Assembly (NCBI GenBank): GCA_028287115.1
Contig: JAQBQF010000095.1
Coordinates: 30,967-94,966 of the forward strand
Length of the DNA stretch: 64,000 nt
Direction: 5' to 3'
DNA from: Myxococcales bacterium
GTDB lineage: Bacteria; Myxococcota_A; Polyangia; Haliangiales; Haliangiaceae
Position numbers and translations under genes: made by a program. Of the stretch, positions 8,919 to 18,467 are shown piece after piece (within the stretch, counting starts at the first letter, position 1; each line of letters opens with the position of its first letter). The notes beneath the pieces were generated by a model. It saw only the letters and a program-made list of their open reading frames with translations, was not told the origin of the DNA and made no database searches.

Positions 8919-9002
8919 TCAGCACATGCACAAGATGATGACGACGAGCACCGTCAGCACGGCTCGATAGATCGAGAATGAAAAGAGCATCTGGCTCCGC
9001 AT
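8919..9002 (-). CDS. Candidate 27-residue membrane peptide
   Basis: A short frame begins MRSQMLFSFSIYRAVL and continues with a valine/isoleucine-rich stretch ending ILCMC. It has a hydrophobic segment, G/C-rich third codon positions and an AGG five bases before the ATG. It lies upstream of the lone receiver gene on the same strand. Nothing else supports expression, and a short hydrophobic frame can occur by chance, so this is tentative. Confidence 0.28.
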   Translation of the reverse strand: MRSQMLFSFSIYRAVLTVLVVIILCMC

Positions 9003-9163
9003 CGGTGCCTGATCCAGCTGCAAGGCGCTGGCCCGCATCTACCCCCACGGACACGGGAGTATCGCGCCATCGAGGTGCGCCGAGCTCACGGTCAACAGGG
9101 GCGCATGCCACACCGAGCTAGCCATCCGGATCGTCGCTCGAGCGATCAAGTGACGACGAATAA

Positions 9164-9982
9164 CTACGGGCGCGGACCGGCGTCGGTCAGGCGAGCCGGT
9201 GCGAGGTTAGTCGCCGTCACGCCCGTGCCCGTCGGCGGCTTCGCGCCGAACCAGCCGAAGCTGAAGTTGCCGCTCACCGGGCCCTGCGCGTCGACGTTGT
9301 ACGTGTTCGAGAACCAGTTGTTGTACGTGAAGTCAGCGTTGGTGCCGCCGTAGAACATGATCCCGTAGACCGACGTGCTGAGGTTGGTGTGCGTCACCTT
9401 GAGCGTGTTCGCCGCGAGATCGAAGTGCAGCGCGCAATGCGTGCTATCCGCACCGCCGGGCTCGAGTCCGATCGCGGAGTACTCGATATCGACCGTCCCG
9501 GTACCTTCGACCAGATCGCCGCTCGCGCGCGACGCCGCACTGTCGATCAGTGTCAGCTTGCCGCCGCTGAGCTGGAACCCGCCGCCGACCTCGACCAGAT
9601 AGTGCGCGGTGACCTGCCCGCCGGGTGGGATCGCGAAGCGATTCCAGTGACCCGTTGCGACGGTCGGCTTCATCGTGACCTTCGCAGCGCTCGAGCCCTG
9701 GATGTCGATGGATCCTTGGACCGTGATCGTCAACGAAGGATTCGCGGTGACGTTGATCGTGGTGCCTGCTGCGACCGTCACCGTGACGCCGCTGGGGATC
9801 GTCGTATTCGCGGTGATGTTGATCGTGTCACGCCAGGTGGTGTCCGCCGCGATCGTGCCGGAGACATTGGTCACCGTGCCTACCGTTCCGTCGGGGCTGC
9901 CGCCGTTAGCGTCGACCGTGGCCGCGGGCTCCGTTCCGCAGGCAGCGAACACAACCGAGGCGATCGCGAGAGCGAGTTTCAT
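9164..9982 (-). CDS. Beta-rich surface lipoprotein
   Basis: 272 residues. Residues 1-15 are a lipoprotein signal with lipobox VFAAC (Cys15). The mature part starts with a Gly/Ser/Thr linker, followed by Thr/Val/Ile-rich short repeats (ITANTTIPSGVTVTVAAGT, then LTITVQGSIDIQG). This is the texture of a right-handed parallel beta-helix, and the C-terminal region (YGIMFYGGTNADFTYNNWFSN) resembles parallel beta-helix repeats as well. No catalytic motif was recognised. Predicted to be anchored in a membrane, probably the outer one. Function unknown. Confidence 0.82.
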   Translation of the reverse strand: MKLALAIASVVFAACGTEPAATVDANGGSPDGTVGTVTNVSGTIAADTTWRDTINITANTTIPSGVTVTVAAGTTINVTANPSLTITVQGSIDIQGSSAAKVTMKPTVATGHWNRFAIPPGGQVTAHYLVEVGGGFQLSGGKLTLIDSAASRASGDLVEGTGTVDIEYSAIGLEPGGADSTHCALHFDLAANTLKVTHTNLSTSVYGIMFYGGTNADFTYNNWFSNTYNVDAQGPVSGNFSFGWFGAKPPTGTGVTATNLAPARLTDAGPRP

Positions 9983-10086
9983 GGGGTGATTGTACGAGTC
10001 ACGCGTCGCCTTGGATGTAGCAAATCGACCGGCAACACACAGTTCCGTGTGTCACTCGCGCCGAGGGGTCGCCGTCGCAGGCCCGG

Positions 10087-11292
10087 TCAACGAATGTCAT
10101 GGGCGCAGTGCTCGAGGATATCGAGGCCCTCGCGGGCGGTGTGCTCGTCGAGCGTCAGCGCTGGAAACATCACGAGCGAGTCGTCTTCGGCGAACACCAG
10201 CAAGCCTTCGTCTTGGCAGCGCTGGCGGATCCGCTCGACATAGCGTGCGTCGTCGAGCCCGATGCCGATCGCGAGACCACGGCAACGCAGCTCCGGCTCG
10301 ACCGCCCACGGCATGCGCAGAAGGCGCGACCGGAACTCGCTCGAACGAGCCATCGCGTTCCCGATCAGGTGGTCGTGATGCCGCTGCCAGAACCGACACG
10401 TCGCGATCGCAGCTTCGACCGCCACCGGGTGCCAGCCGAACGTCGAATAGAACTCGAGCTCGCCTTCGGTCTCGTTCGCGATATCCGGCGTGGTGATCGT
10501 CACCGCGAGTGGCGCGACTCCGCTCGTGATCGCCTTCGCGAGACAGATGAAGTCGGGCGCGAGGTCGTAGTGCTCGCACGCGAACAGTGCGCCTGTGCGG
10601 CCGAAGCCGGTCGCGACCTCGTCCATGATCACGAGCGTCCCGTATTGATGGCACAGCGGAATGATCTCCCGCATGAAGTCGAGGTCGGGAATCACGACGC
10701 TGAGGTTCGTGATGATCGGTTCCATGATGAAGGCGGCGACATCACGGTGCTTGACCAAGGTCTCGAGTCGATCGAGTGCCTTGTGATCGAGCGGCAGCGC
10801 CAACTTCATGCAGCCGTGCAGCAGGTTGTCGACACCGCCGGCACCGAGGCTGCGCGCGGCGAACGAATTGCCGTGATAGGCACCGTCGATCGACACGAGC
10901 TTGCGGCGGCGCGTGAAGGTCATCGCGAGCTGCAGCGCGAGCTCGACGGCTTCGGTGCCTGTCGTCGCGCGATACGATCTGCGGACGCGGCCGGGCACCA
11001 GCTCGGCGAGCAGGCCCGCGAGCTCGACCCACGGGGGATACATCGCTGAAGGATTCACGTACGACGGCCCATCGAAGTCGCGCACGGCCTGCATGATCGC
11101 GTGCGGGTTCCAGCCGAGGTTTCCGACGCACCAGCCCATCTGAAAATCGATGAACGTGCGCCCGCGCGCATCGTGGACGAGGCTGCCTTCGGCGCGTACG
11201 ACCTCGACATCGTTCGGCCGCTCCGACCGCCCGAGCAATTTGTGATCGTTACGAACGAGATCGTCGATCTTGACAGGCGCGCGAAGCCGCAT
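10087..11292 (-). CDS. Class III PLP-dependent aminotransferase (glutamate-1-semialdehyde aminomutase-like)
   Basis: 401 residues from ATG 11290-11292; a TTG ten codons upstream is less likely. Fold-type I class III features: TGTEAVELALQLA substrate/cofactor loop, YHGNSF, DEVATGFGRTG with the PLP-ring Asp, and the Schiff-base lysine in LAKAITSGVAPLA. Overall it resembles glutamate-1-semialdehyde 2,1-aminomutases and class III transaminases that act on secondary-metabolite or sugar-like substrates. Heme genes are absent from the neighbourhood, so a role in tetrapyrrole synthesis is not indicated; the substrate cannot be named. It stands alone on the minus strand. Confidence 0.88.
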   Translation of the reverse strand: MRLRAPVKIDDLVRNDHKLLGRSERPNDVEVVRAEGSLVHDARGRTFIDFQMGWCVGNLGWNPHAIMQAVRDFDGPSYVNPSAMYPPWVELAGLLAELVPGRVRRSYRATTGTEAVELALQLAMTFTRRRKLVSIDGAYHGNSFAARSLGAGGVDNLLHGCMKLALPLDHKALDRLETLVKHRDVAAFIMEPIITNLSVVIPDLDFMREIIPLCHQYGTLVIMDEVATGFGRTGALFACEHYDLAPDFICLAKAITSGVAPLAVTITTPDIANETEGELEFYSTFGWHPVAVEAAIATCRFWQRHHDHLIGNAMARSSEFRSRLLRMPWAVEPELRCRGLAIGIGLDDARYVERIRQRCQDEGLLVFAEDDSLVMFPALTLDEHTAREGLDILEHCAHDIR

Positions 11293-11352
11293 GCCTTGCG
11301 AGCTTGCAAGCGGAGTGCGCAAAATGCGGTGCGTTCCCGCGCATCAGTAGGA

Positions 11353-12030
11353 TCAGTACGCGATCGTGAGCTGGTTATCGACTTCGCTGACCCCCGGCGC
11401 GTGCCACGCGATCCGCTCGGCCTCTTCGCGCTCGGCCCACGATCTCACGGTACCTTTCAGGATCACCTTGCTGCCTGCGACCTCGACCTCGATGCGCTTC
11501 GCGTCGGTCTCGGCACTGCGGACCAGCGCGCGCTCGATCTTCTCGAGCAGCTCTGCCGGCGTCGGCCGCGTGCGAGCAGACAACGCGTTCGTCACGCCCC
11601 TGACACCCCACAGTTCGCGCACCGAGCGCTCGGCGTCCTCTTTCTGAAACTGCCATTCGACCTCGCCGCGCAACGTCACCCTGCCGTCGACGACCGTGAT
11701 CTGGATCCGCTCCGCCGGCAGCATCGTGTTGGATTCGATCGCGCGCGCACACGCGATCGCGACGTCTTGATCCGTGCGTTCCACCGATTCGGGCAACTTG
11801 ATCGCGATGTCGTTCGCCAACGCCTTGACGCCGTGGACGCGCCGCGCCGCGTCTTCGGCAGCCCACCTCTTGAACAGCGAATCGACCCACCCGGTGAGCG
11901 TCACGACACCGTCCCTCACGACTACTCCAATCTCGTTGGCTGCAATCCGCGTATCCCAGTGGAGCTCTGCGAGGACGTCCCTCTGCAGATCTTCGTCGGA
12001 TCGGATACTAGACGTCTGCGATTCGGGCAT
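11353..12030 (-). CDS. Triple BON-domain protein
   Basis: 225 residues from ATG 12028-12030 (AAGAGA upstream). Three BON repeats: about residues 12-80 ([23 protein letters not shown]), 90-155 ([18 protein letters not shown]) and 165-225 ([19 protein letters not shown]), each ending in a hydrophobic, Gly-containing strand. There is no signal peptide, so it is probably cytoplasmic. BON repeats bind phospholipid or peptidoglycan in periplasmic proteins such as OsmY; cytoplasmic multi-BON proteins are common stress-induced genes of unknown mechanism. It is divergent from the HdeD gene with 77 bases between starts, consistent with shared control. Confidence 0.88.
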   Translation of the reverse strand: MPESQTSSIRSDEDLQRDVLAELHWDTRIAANEIGVVVRDGVVTLTGWVDSLFKRWAAEDAARRVHGVKALANDIAIKLPESVERTDQDVAIACARAIESNTMLPAERIQITVVDGRVTLRGEVEWQFQKEDAERSVRELWGVRGVTNALSARTRPTPAELLEKIERALVRSAETDAKRIEVEVAGSKVILKGTVRSWAEREEAERIAWHAPGVSEVDNQLTIAY

Positions 12031-12107
12031 TGCGATCTCTTCGCGTGCAACGGGCAGGCCTCGCTGGTGCGCAGCCTGCACGCTGTGTCGACGAGAGGAG
12101 AGTGCAA

Positions 12108-12704
12108 ATGGTAGTTCCCGCAGAACCTTTACCGTGGCCCGAGCGGTTGACGGCTTGGCGCTGGTGGACGATCGCGCTTCGCGGTGTTGCCGCGATCCTG
12201 CTCGGGATTTTCGGGGTCCTGCTTCCGGGGATCACATTCTTGTCCCTGGTCGTCGTGTTCGGCATCTACGCGATCGTCGACGGCGTCCTGACCCTGACGG
12301 TCGGCGCTCGAGTCGCGGAATCACCGCACTCGGCGCCGGTGATCGCACGTGGCATCGCGTCGATCGTGGCCGGCCTGATCGCGCTCGTGTGGCCCGGAAT
12401 TACGGCGCTCGTGCTGTTGCTCGTCATCGCGGCTTGGGCGCTCGTGTCCGGGATCCTGGAGGTCGTGACAGCGGTGCGCTTGCGGAAGGTCCTGAGGCAC
12501 GAGTGGCTGCTCGTGGTGCAAGGCATCCTGTCGATCGGCTTCGGGGTGATCCTGTTCATCTCGCCGGCGGCCGGCGCAATCGCACTCGGGCTGTGGGTAG
12601 GTGCCTACGCCCTGGTTCTCGGTGTGCTCCTCGTGATGGCAGGGTTCCAAATGCGCAGACATCAACGTGATCTGCCGGGCCCTGGCGCGTTTGCAGCGGC
12701 CTAG
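12108..12704 (+). CDS. HdeD family (DUF308) membrane protein
   Basis: 198 residues from ATG 12108, with GAGGAG nine bases upstream; the longer open frame from 12030 is discarded. Six hydrophobic helices are arranged as three hairpins ([58 protein letters not shown] and so on), the DUF308 repeat. HdeD proteins are linked with acid or general stress in enterobacteria; mechanism unknown. Divergent from the BON-domain gene. Confidence 0.9.
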   Translation: MVVPAEPLPWPERLTAWRWWTIALRGVAAILLGIFGVLLPGITFLSLVVVFGIYAIVDGVLTLTVGARVAESPHSAPVIARGIASIVAGLIALVWPGITALVLLLVIAAWALVSGILEVVTAVRLRKVLRHEWLLVVQGILSIGFGVILFISPAAGAIALGLWVGAYALVLGVLLVMAGFQMRRHQRDLPGPGAFAAA

Positions 12705-12773
12705 CCCAAGCTGACCGAGTCCTGACAATTGAGCATTTGAGATCCACGCGGAAGTGAGTGATGGTCCGGGCGT

Positions 12774-13823
12774 ATGTCACCGGAATTGGGGAGCCTACGA
12801 AATGAGCTGCGGGATGCCGGGCTGTTCGAACATCGCGAGCTTCGCAGCTGGCTGAAGCTCGCAGCAATGCTGGTCGCCCTCGCAGTCGCATTCTTGGGCA
12901 TCCGCCTCACCGGGTTCGTCGGTGCGATCTTCCTCGTACCGGTGTGCGCCGTGCTGTGCACGTCGATCGCGATGGTCGGGCACGAAGGCAGTCACCGCAG
13001 CTTCTCGGCCTCATCGGGCCGTAACGCGTTCATCGCCTACTTTGCGTTTCCCGTGTTCGGCGGGCTCAGCTCGCTGTACTGGCGCGAGAAGCACGATCGC
13101 TTGCACCACGGTCATCCGAACGTCGAGGGTGTCGATCCCGACATCCGCCCGTTCCCGTTCGCATCGTCGAGCGGAGATCACGCGAAGTCCGGCCCGAAAG
13201 AGCGCTGGTTCCAGCGCAACCTTCAGCGCTGGCTGTTCTGGCCGATGTCGACGCTCATGGCGCTCGGCATGCGCCGCAGCTCGCTCCTGTTCACGATGCG
13301 CTATCCCCGCCAGCATGGCCGTACCGCTGCGTGGTGGATCGAGGTCGCGTCGCTGACGATTCACTACACGGGCTGGCTCGTGATTCCGTCGCTGATCTGG
13401 GGCCCCCTGATCGGCTTTGCCGTGTACTCGGCCGTGTGGGCCGGCGTCGGCGTGTGCCTCGCGCTCGTGTTCGCGCCGGCGCACATGGGCCTGCCCGTCA
13501 CGAACGGGCAGCAGCGTGACTGGATCCACCAGCTCGAGACGACGCGGAACCTCGAGATGCCGAAGTTCGTCTCGTTCTTCTTCATCGGTCTCGACTACCA
13601 GGTCGAGCACCACCTGTTCCCGAAGATCCCGCACCACAACCTGCCCCGCGCCGCCGCGATCACTTCTGCGTGGTGCAAGCGGCACGGCATCCCGTACTTC
13701 AGCGAGCCGTACCATCACGCGCTGATCGACGCCGCAAAGTTCATGGCACGCGGCTGGCAAACCGATTCCGTCGATCCGATCGAAGTCCGCGCCGGCGTCG
13801 TCGGTCGCGCAGTCGCGGCGTAG
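12774..13823 (+). CDS. Membrane fatty acid desaturase
   Basis: 349 residues. It has the three histidine boxes of the di-iron membrane desaturase superfamily: HEGSH at 70-74, HDRLHH at 107-112 and QVEHH near 272-276, separated by hydrophobic helix pairs (about 28-66, 85-102, 190-235). The QxxHH third box is typical of acyl-lipid front-end or delta-type desaturases. It should insert a double bond into membrane acyl chains. The next gene, convergent, is cyclopropane fatty acid synthase, which uses such unsaturated phospholipids, so the two jointly tune membrane fluidity. A perfect palindrome between their stops looks like a shared terminator. Confidence 0.92.
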   Translation: MSPELGSLRNELRDAGLFEHRELRSWLKLAAMLVALAVAFLGIRLTGFVGAIFLVPVCAVLCTSIAMVGHEGSHRSFSASSGRNAFIAYFAFPVFGGLSSLYWREKHDRLHHGHPNVEGVDPDIRPFPFASSSGDHAKSGPKERWFQRNLQRWLFWPMSTLMALGMRRSSLLFTMRYPRQHGRTAAWWIEVASLTIHYTGWLVIPSLIWGPLIGFAVYSAVWAGVGVCLALVFAPAHMGLPVTNGQQRDWIHQLETTRNLEMPKFVSFFFIGLDYQVEHHLFPKIPHHNLPRAAAITSAWCKRHGIPYFSEPYHHALIDAAKFMARGWQTDSVDPIEVRAGVVGRAVAA

Positions 13824-13848
13824 CAGTTCGCAGCGCCGTGTCCGTCAA

Positions 13849-13866
13849 GGCCCGCTCGAGCGGGCC
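13849..13866. terminator. Bidirectional terminator-like palindrome
   Basis: GGCCCGCTCGAGCGGGCC is a perfect 18-base palindrome lying between the convergent stops of the desaturase (ends 13823) and the cyclopropane synthase (ends 13872). It can fold into a G/C-rich hairpin in either transcript. No long U tract follows, so efficiency as an intrinsic terminator is uncertain. Confidence 0.6.
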
Positions 13867-13871
13867 GCGCG

Positions 13872-15050
13872 TTAGCTGATGCGGCAGTCCGGCTGCTTGC
13901 GGCCGGGCTTCGTCATCACGAGCTGATAGAGCTGGCCGTCACGTGCGCGTGCGGCGCCGGCAGCGGCGAGCAAGTAGAACTTCCACATCAAGTAGAACTT
14001 GCGGTCGTAGCGGTGTGAAATCTCGCTGTACGTGCGGTCGAAGTTGTCCCACCACGCCATCAGCGTCGGATCGTAATCCGGTCCGATGTTGTGGAGATCC
14101 TCGAGGACGAACAGGCCCTCCATCGCGCGGCCGATCTGCGCCATCGACGGCGCGACCGCGTTCGGGAAGATGTACTTCTCGATCCACGCCGTGCCGTGGC
14201 GCAGGCTCTTGTTGTTCGCGATCGTGTGGATCAGCGCGACGCCATCGGGCTTGAGGCAACGGTCGATCACCTCGAGCATGTCGCGGTGATTCTTCGGTCC
14301 GACGTGCTCCATCATGCCGATCGAGACAACGCGATCGAACTGGCCCCGCACGTCGCGGTAGTCGCGTAGCTCGAGCTTGACCGGCAGGTGCTTCCACAGC
14401 TCGTTGCCGAGGGCGACTTGGTCTTTCGAGAGCGTCACGCCGAGGACCGTGCAGCCGTATTTCTCGGCGGCCCAGCTCGCGAACCCGCCCCAGCCGCAGC
14501 CGAGATCGAGGACGCGCATACCGGGCTCGAGGCCGACCTTCTTCGCGACCAGGTCGAGCTTTGCGTTCTGTGCTTCCTGGAGCGTCTTGGCGTTCTTCCA
14601 GTAGCCGCAGGTGTAGACCATGCGCTCGTCGAGCATCCGCGTGTAGAGGTCGTTGCCGATGTCGTAATGCGCTTCGATCGAAGCGCCCGCGCGCGCCTTG
14701 GCCTGGAGATTCAGCATCACGGCTTTCACCGTGAGCGCCCGCAGCCGCCAGCTGCCGGTGATCTTCTGCTTCAGGTTCGCCCGCATCATCTTGTAGATGG
14801 TGAGGTCGAGCTCGTTGGTCTCCCACCACTCGTCCATGTAGGCTTCGCCGAAGCCGATCGACGCATCGCGCAGGACACGCTCGTAGAACCGAGAGTCGCT
14901 GACGCGAATATCACCGGGAGCAGTCCCGCCGATTTCGATGTTGGCCAAGCCGAACACTTCGCGAACGATCGCTTCGGCGTCGACCGAGCGCGTCGGCATC
15001 TGAATCGCCGGCATGAACTTCCGCAACAACCCGCTCGCCTGAGTCTCCAT
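13872..15050 (-). CDS. cfa: Cyclopropane-fatty-acyl-phospholipid synthase
   Basis: 392 residues. SAM-binding motif VLDLGCGWGGFASW at about 180-193; the family signatures HYDIGNDLYTRMLDERMVYTCGYW and SIGMMEHVG are present, as is the C-terminal WWDNFDRTY segment. It transfers a methylene group from AdoMet to the double bond of membrane phospholipid acyl chains. The N-terminal 60 residues contain the usual lipid-binding region. Convergent with a membrane desaturase that could supply its substrate, and divergent from UDP-glucose dehydrogenase across 187 bases. Confidence 0.93.
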   Translation of the reverse strand: METQASGLLRKFMPAIQMPTRSVDAEAIVREVFGLANIEIGGTAPGDIRVSDSRFYERVLRDASIGFGEAYMDEWWETNELDLTIYKMMRANLKQKITGSWRLRALTVKAVMLNLQAKARAGASIEAHYDIGNDLYTRMLDERMVYTCGYWKNAKTLQEAQNAKLDLVAKKVGLEPGMRVLDLGCGWGGFASWAAEKYGCTVLGVTLSKDQVALGNELWKHLPVKLELRDYRDVRGQFDRVVSIGMMEHVGPKNHRDMLEVIDRCLKPDGVALIHTIANNKSLRHGTAWIEKYIFPNAVAPSMAQIGRAMEGLFVLEDLHNIGPDYDPTLMAWWDNFDRTYSEISHRYDRKFYLMWKFYLLAAAGAARARDGQLYQLVMTKPGRKQPDCRIS

Positions 15051-15237
15051 CGGCCCTGCATCTCACGGCCCGCACTCCGGAACAAGGAAGACTTTGGGAT
15101 TTCGGGAGCCGGAACCCTGCTTGCACTTGCCAGCATCTGCCGACGACAGGGACGTGGTTTCACGGGCCTTGCCCGCCGGTCCGCACGCGCAACGACGCGC
15201 TTCGCGGCACACCCGCTCGCTCAAGCTGGAGGTCACG

Positions 15238-16563
15238 ATGAAGGTTGCGGTGATTGGGACCGGTTATGTCGGACTCGTGACGGGTGCCGGCCTGGCGGAG
15301 TACGGCCACGAGGTCACCTGTGTCGACATCGATCGCGCGCGGGTCGATGCGCTCCGCCGGGGCGAGTGCCCGATCCACGAACCCGGGTTGCCGGAGCTCG
15401 TGCGCCGCAACGCGGGCCGAGCTCGGCTTCGCTTCACGACCTCGACCCCTGACGCGATCTCCGGTGCCGCCGTCGTGTTCATCGCAGTCGGAACGCCATC
15501 TCTACCGAACGGCTCGGCGAACCTCGAGTACGTGTTCGAAGCCGCGCGGGCGATCGGACGTGCGCTCGAGGGATTTACCGTGATCGTCACCAAGAGCACG
15601 GTCCCCGTCGGTACCGCAGATCGCGTTCGCGACATCGTCGCGATGCAGACCAAGCAACCGTTCGCCGTCGCCTCGAACCCGGAGTTCCTCAAAGAGGGGG
15701 ACGCGCTGAACGACTTCCTCAAGCCATCGCGGATCATCGTCGGCGCCGACGATCAACGTGCGGTCGCGACGCTGCGCGAGCTGTATCGCGGCATGCTGCG
15801 GATCAGCGATCGCTTGATGGTGATGGACCTCCGCTCCGCCGAGCTCACCAAGTACGCGGCCAACGCGATGCTCGCGACGCGGATCTCGTTCATGAACGAG
15901 CTCGCACGCCTTGCGGAGAGCGTCGGCGCCGATATCGAGTCGATTCGCAAGGGCATCGGCTCCGACCCGCGGATCGGGCCGAAGTTCTTGTTCGCGGGCG
16001 CCGGCTTCGGCGGCTCGTGCTTTCCGAAAGACCTGCGTGCGCTCGTCCACACGGGCCGCGAGCACGACGTCCAGCTGACGGTCGTCGATGCTGTCGACCG
16101 CGCGAACGAACGCCACAAGCGCGCGCTCGGCCAGCGCGTGATCGCTCATTTCGGCGGCCGGCTCGACGATCGCCGGATCGCCGTGTGGGGGCTCGCGTTC
16201 AAGCCCGAAACCGACGACATCCGCGAATCCCCCGCACTCACGCTGATCGATCAGCTGCGCAGCGCGGGCGCCAAGGTCGTCGCGTACGATCCGGCCGCGA
16301 TCGCGAACGTCCGGACGCTGTTTCACGAAGCCGTCGAGCTCGTCGACAACGCCTACGACGCGGTCACCGGGGCCGATGCGCTGGTGCTCGTCACCGAATG
16401 GCACGAGCTCCGGGAGCCCGACCTCGCGCGGCTCAAGAATGCGATGCGCCAGCCGGTGCTGTTCGACGGCCGTAACGTCTGGTCCCCGGACGAAGCGCGC
16501 CGAGCCGGCTTCGTCTATTACGGCATCGGGCGCGCAGCCCGCGACGCCACGCGCGTCCGCTGA
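15238..16563 (+). CDS. ugd: UDP-glucose 6-dehydrogenase
   Basis: 441 residues from ATG 15238, with GGAGG eight bases upstream. N-terminal Rossmann motif GTGYVGLVTG, the SVPVGT-type motif (STVPVGTADRVR), EFLKEGDA, and the catalytic cysteine in GFGGSCFPKDL. The C-terminal UDP-binding domain follows (GLAFKPETDDIRESP). It oxidises UDP-glucose to UDP-glucuronate with 2 NAD+. UDP-xylose synthase is encoded at 28800, so UDP-glucuronate can flow to UDP-xylose for the glycan operon that lies between the two genes on the opposite strand. Confidence 0.95.
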   Translation: MKVAVIGTGYVGLVTGAGLAEYGHEVTCVDIDRARVDALRRGECPIHEPGLPELVRRNAGRARLRFTTSTPDAISGAAVVFIAVGTPSLPNGSANLEYVFEAARAIGRALEGFTVIVTKSTVPVGTADRVRDIVAMQTKQPFAVASNPEFLKEGDALNDFLKPSRIIVGADDQRAVATLRELYRGMLRISDRLMVMDLRSAELTKYAANAMLATRISFMNELARLAESVGADIESIRKGIGSDPRIGPKFLFAGAGFGGSCFPKDLRALVHTGREHDVQLTVVDAVDRANERHKRALGQRVIAHFGGRLDDRRIAVWGLAFKPETDDIRESPALTLIDQLRSAGAKVVAYDPAAIANVRTLFHEAVELVDNAYDAVTGADALVLVTEWHELREPDLARLKNAMRQPVLFDGRNVWSPDEARRAGFVYYGIGRAARDATRVR

Positions 16564-16607
16564 CGGATCGACTTGCCGAGCTCGATCCCGATCGTGACAC
16601 AGATGCA

Positions 16608-16622
16608 AGGCTCGACGAGCCT
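16608..16622. terminator. Short hairpin between convergent genes
   Basis: AGGCTCGACGAGCCT forms a 6-base stem with a 3-base loop between the end of UDP-glucose dehydrogenase and the last gene of the glycan operon; it touches the latter's stop codon. Weak as a terminator, with no U tract. Confidence 0.3.
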
Positions 16623-17404
16623 CACCCCGCGCGGACGTCGATGCGCGATGCGCGGTACGGTCGCGGCACGTTCTCTGCCGCGTGGCCGTCGAGCAGACGG
16701 ACTGCGTCGCGCCAGCCGTGGAGTGTGCCGACGTCGACGTAGGCGGCGCCCGTGTGGGTTGCCCAGGCGGTACCGCCGCGCGCGAGCCATGCGTTGACGA
16801 GCGTGCCGATGTACGTATCGCCGCGGCCGGGCTCACGCCAGAGCGCGGCGAGCTCGCCGAGCACGCGCGCCGGCATCTTGAACGCGCCCCAGACCCAGTC
16901 GCTAGTGGCGTCGGGTTGCTTGACCTGGATCTCGCGGACGCGACCTTCGCGATCGCTGACGACGGCGTCGAAGTGTTGAGGCTCGCCGACCGGAAAGCAC
17001 AGGAACGTCAAGCGGTCGTCGGGGAGCGGAGCGAGCGCGTCCTCTGGAAACCAGATCGTGTCCGGGAGCCCGATGATCACGGGCTCGTCGGGCGCGAGTA
17101 GCGGCAGGGCTTGAAAGATCGCATCGCACAGGCCGCCCGGCGCTTGTTGCACGACGTACGCGAACCGGACGTCGTCGAGACCGCCGCCGAAGTACTCGAT
17201 GATGTCGGACTTCGTCGGCGAGATCACGAAGCAGATCTTGGTCGCGCCGCCGCGGATCATGCGCTCGACGAGGTATTCGCTGACCGCGCGCGGCCGCTCG
17301 GTGCCGGCGTCCATGCGGCTGCCGACCGGTAGCAGCTCCTTGGAGAACGCGAGCGGCTGGATCCGGCTGCCGATCCCGGCGGCCGGAATGATCCCCCACG
17401 TCAC
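16622..17404 (-). CDS. Sugar nucleotidyltransferase (RmlA/GalU-like)
   Basis: 260 residues from GTG 17402-17404, which overlaps the upstream glycosyltransferase stop (GTGA). The N-terminal GIIPAAGIGSRIQPLAFSKE is the nucleotide-binding signature of NTP-transferases, with the GxGSR loop and the downstream Lys. FVISPTKSDIIEYFG, VVQQAPGGLCDAI and VIIGLPDTIW follow the same fold. It should activate a sugar-1-phosphate with an NTP. It is shorter than RmlA (about 290 residues) and ends soon after the sugar-binding region, so the substrate is unclear. Last gene of the glycan operon. Confidence 0.88.
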   Translation of the reverse strand: MTWGIIPAAGIGSRIQPLAFSKELLPVGSRMDAGTERPRAVSEYLVERMIRGGATKICFVISPTKSDIIEYFGGGLDDVRFAYVVQQAPGGLCDAIFQALPLLAPDEPVIIGLPDTIWFPEDALAPLPDDRLTFLCFPVGEPQHFDAVVSDREGRVREIQVKQPDATSDWVWGAFKMPARVLGELAALWREPGRGDTYIGTLVNAWLARGGTAWATHTGAAYVDVGTLHGWRDAVRLLDGHAAENVPRPYRASRIDVRAG

Positions 17405-18465
17405 GTGGAGGCTCCGAGGAGCGCGACGAGCTCGGCGGCCCTGCGGGTTCCGGAATGTTCATCGAGTGCACGCTCGCGGGCACGGCGGCCGATCCGCTCG
17501 AGCTCGCCGCGCGGCGCTTCGATCGCATCGAGGGCATCGTCGCTGCTGACGCCGAGGAGGATCTCCTCGCCCGGCGTGAAGAACTGTTCGATGCCCTCCC
17601 ACCAGTCCGAGAGCACCGGGACGCCGCAAGCGGCCGCTTCGAAGAGCCGACCCGAAGGGCAATAACCGAGCGCGGCCATCGGTGCTCGCGTCACGCTGAC
17701 GGTCAGCGGGCTCGAGCAGTAAAACGCGGGATGACGCGGTGGCGGCACGTGCTCGAAGCGCGCGATGTTCCACGGCAGCACGACGTCGGGCGGATACATT
17801 GCGCCGCCCATCACGAACGGATGCGGGCGCCGGCGTGCAGGCTCGATGAACAGCGCCTCGAGCGCGTGCCGGCGATCTTCGGACCATGTGCCGAGGTACG
17901 AGCACGCAGCGGTCCACAGTTGATCCGGCTCGACGGGCCGGTGGCTCGCAGGATCGACGCTGCCGTAGAGACACGCGACCCGCTTCGCGCCGAGACGATC
18001 GCGCAGCAGATCGAGCGCGCGGCCTCCGGTGAAGCTGAGCACGAGATCGAACTCGCCGAGCCCTTCCGTCGGCAGGTAGGGCACCTCCTCGCCCGATTCG
18101 ATCTTGGACAGCGTCACCGGCGTATCGAGATCGTAGAACACGCGGATCCGTGCGCGCGATCCGAAGACGAGCGCCGAAGCTTCGCGGCCGTCCGCGCAAT
18201 ACGACGTCACGATCGCCGCGTCCGCGGTGTTCGCGACTTCGAGCGCGAGATCGCGGATCGCCTCCCAGCTCTGGTAGAGCTGCAGCTTCGCGTGGCCATC
18301 GAGCTCGGGCAGATCGCGATGCATGCGGTAGAACGGCGTGTCGCGCTCGAAGAACACGACCTCGTGCCTCGCGGCGTCGAGCGCGGAGATCAGGCTGCGC
18401 CACAAGGTCGCGTGGCCATTGCCCCATGCCGAGCTGACCGAGAGTCCGAAGATCACGATCCGCAT
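17401..18465 (-). CDS. CgeB-like glycosyltransferase A
   Basis: 354 residues from ATG 18463-18465; the long open frame upstream is discarded because the preceding gene ends two bases before. Starts MRIVIFGLSVSSAWGNGHATLWR, a GT-B N-terminal fold. The C-terminal donor-binding half has FTPGEEILLG preceded by GRLFEAAACGVPVLSDWWEG, the E-containing nucleotide-sugar motif of the CgeB/glycosyl transferase group 1 family. Both domains of the fused protein at 20086 are close relatives; the second domain shares GLSxxSxWGNGHAT almost exactly. Its donor and acceptor are unknown. Confidence 0.87.
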   Translation of the reverse strand: MRIVIFGLSVSSAWGNGHATLWRSLISALDAARHEVVFFERDTPFYRMHRDLPELDGHAKLQLYQSWEAIRDLALEVANTADAAIVTSYCADGREASALVFGSRARIRVFYDLDTPVTLSKIESGEEVPYLPTEGLGEFDLVLSFTGGRALDLLRDRLGAKRVACLYGSVDPASHRPVEPDQLWTAACSYLGTWSEDRRHALEALFIEPARRRPHPFVMGGAMYPPDVVLPWNIARFEHVPPPRHPAFYCSSPLTVSVTRAPMAALGYCPSGRLFEAAACGVPVLSDWWEGIEQFFTPGEEILLGVSSDDALDAIEAPRGELERIGRRARERALDEHSGTRRAAELVALLGAST

Positions 18466-18467
18466 GA

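Noticed and set aside
11101..12114. A long plus frame opposite the aminotransferase and BON genes
   Set aside because: No domain and shadow-like composition; both minus-strand genes have clear family motifs.
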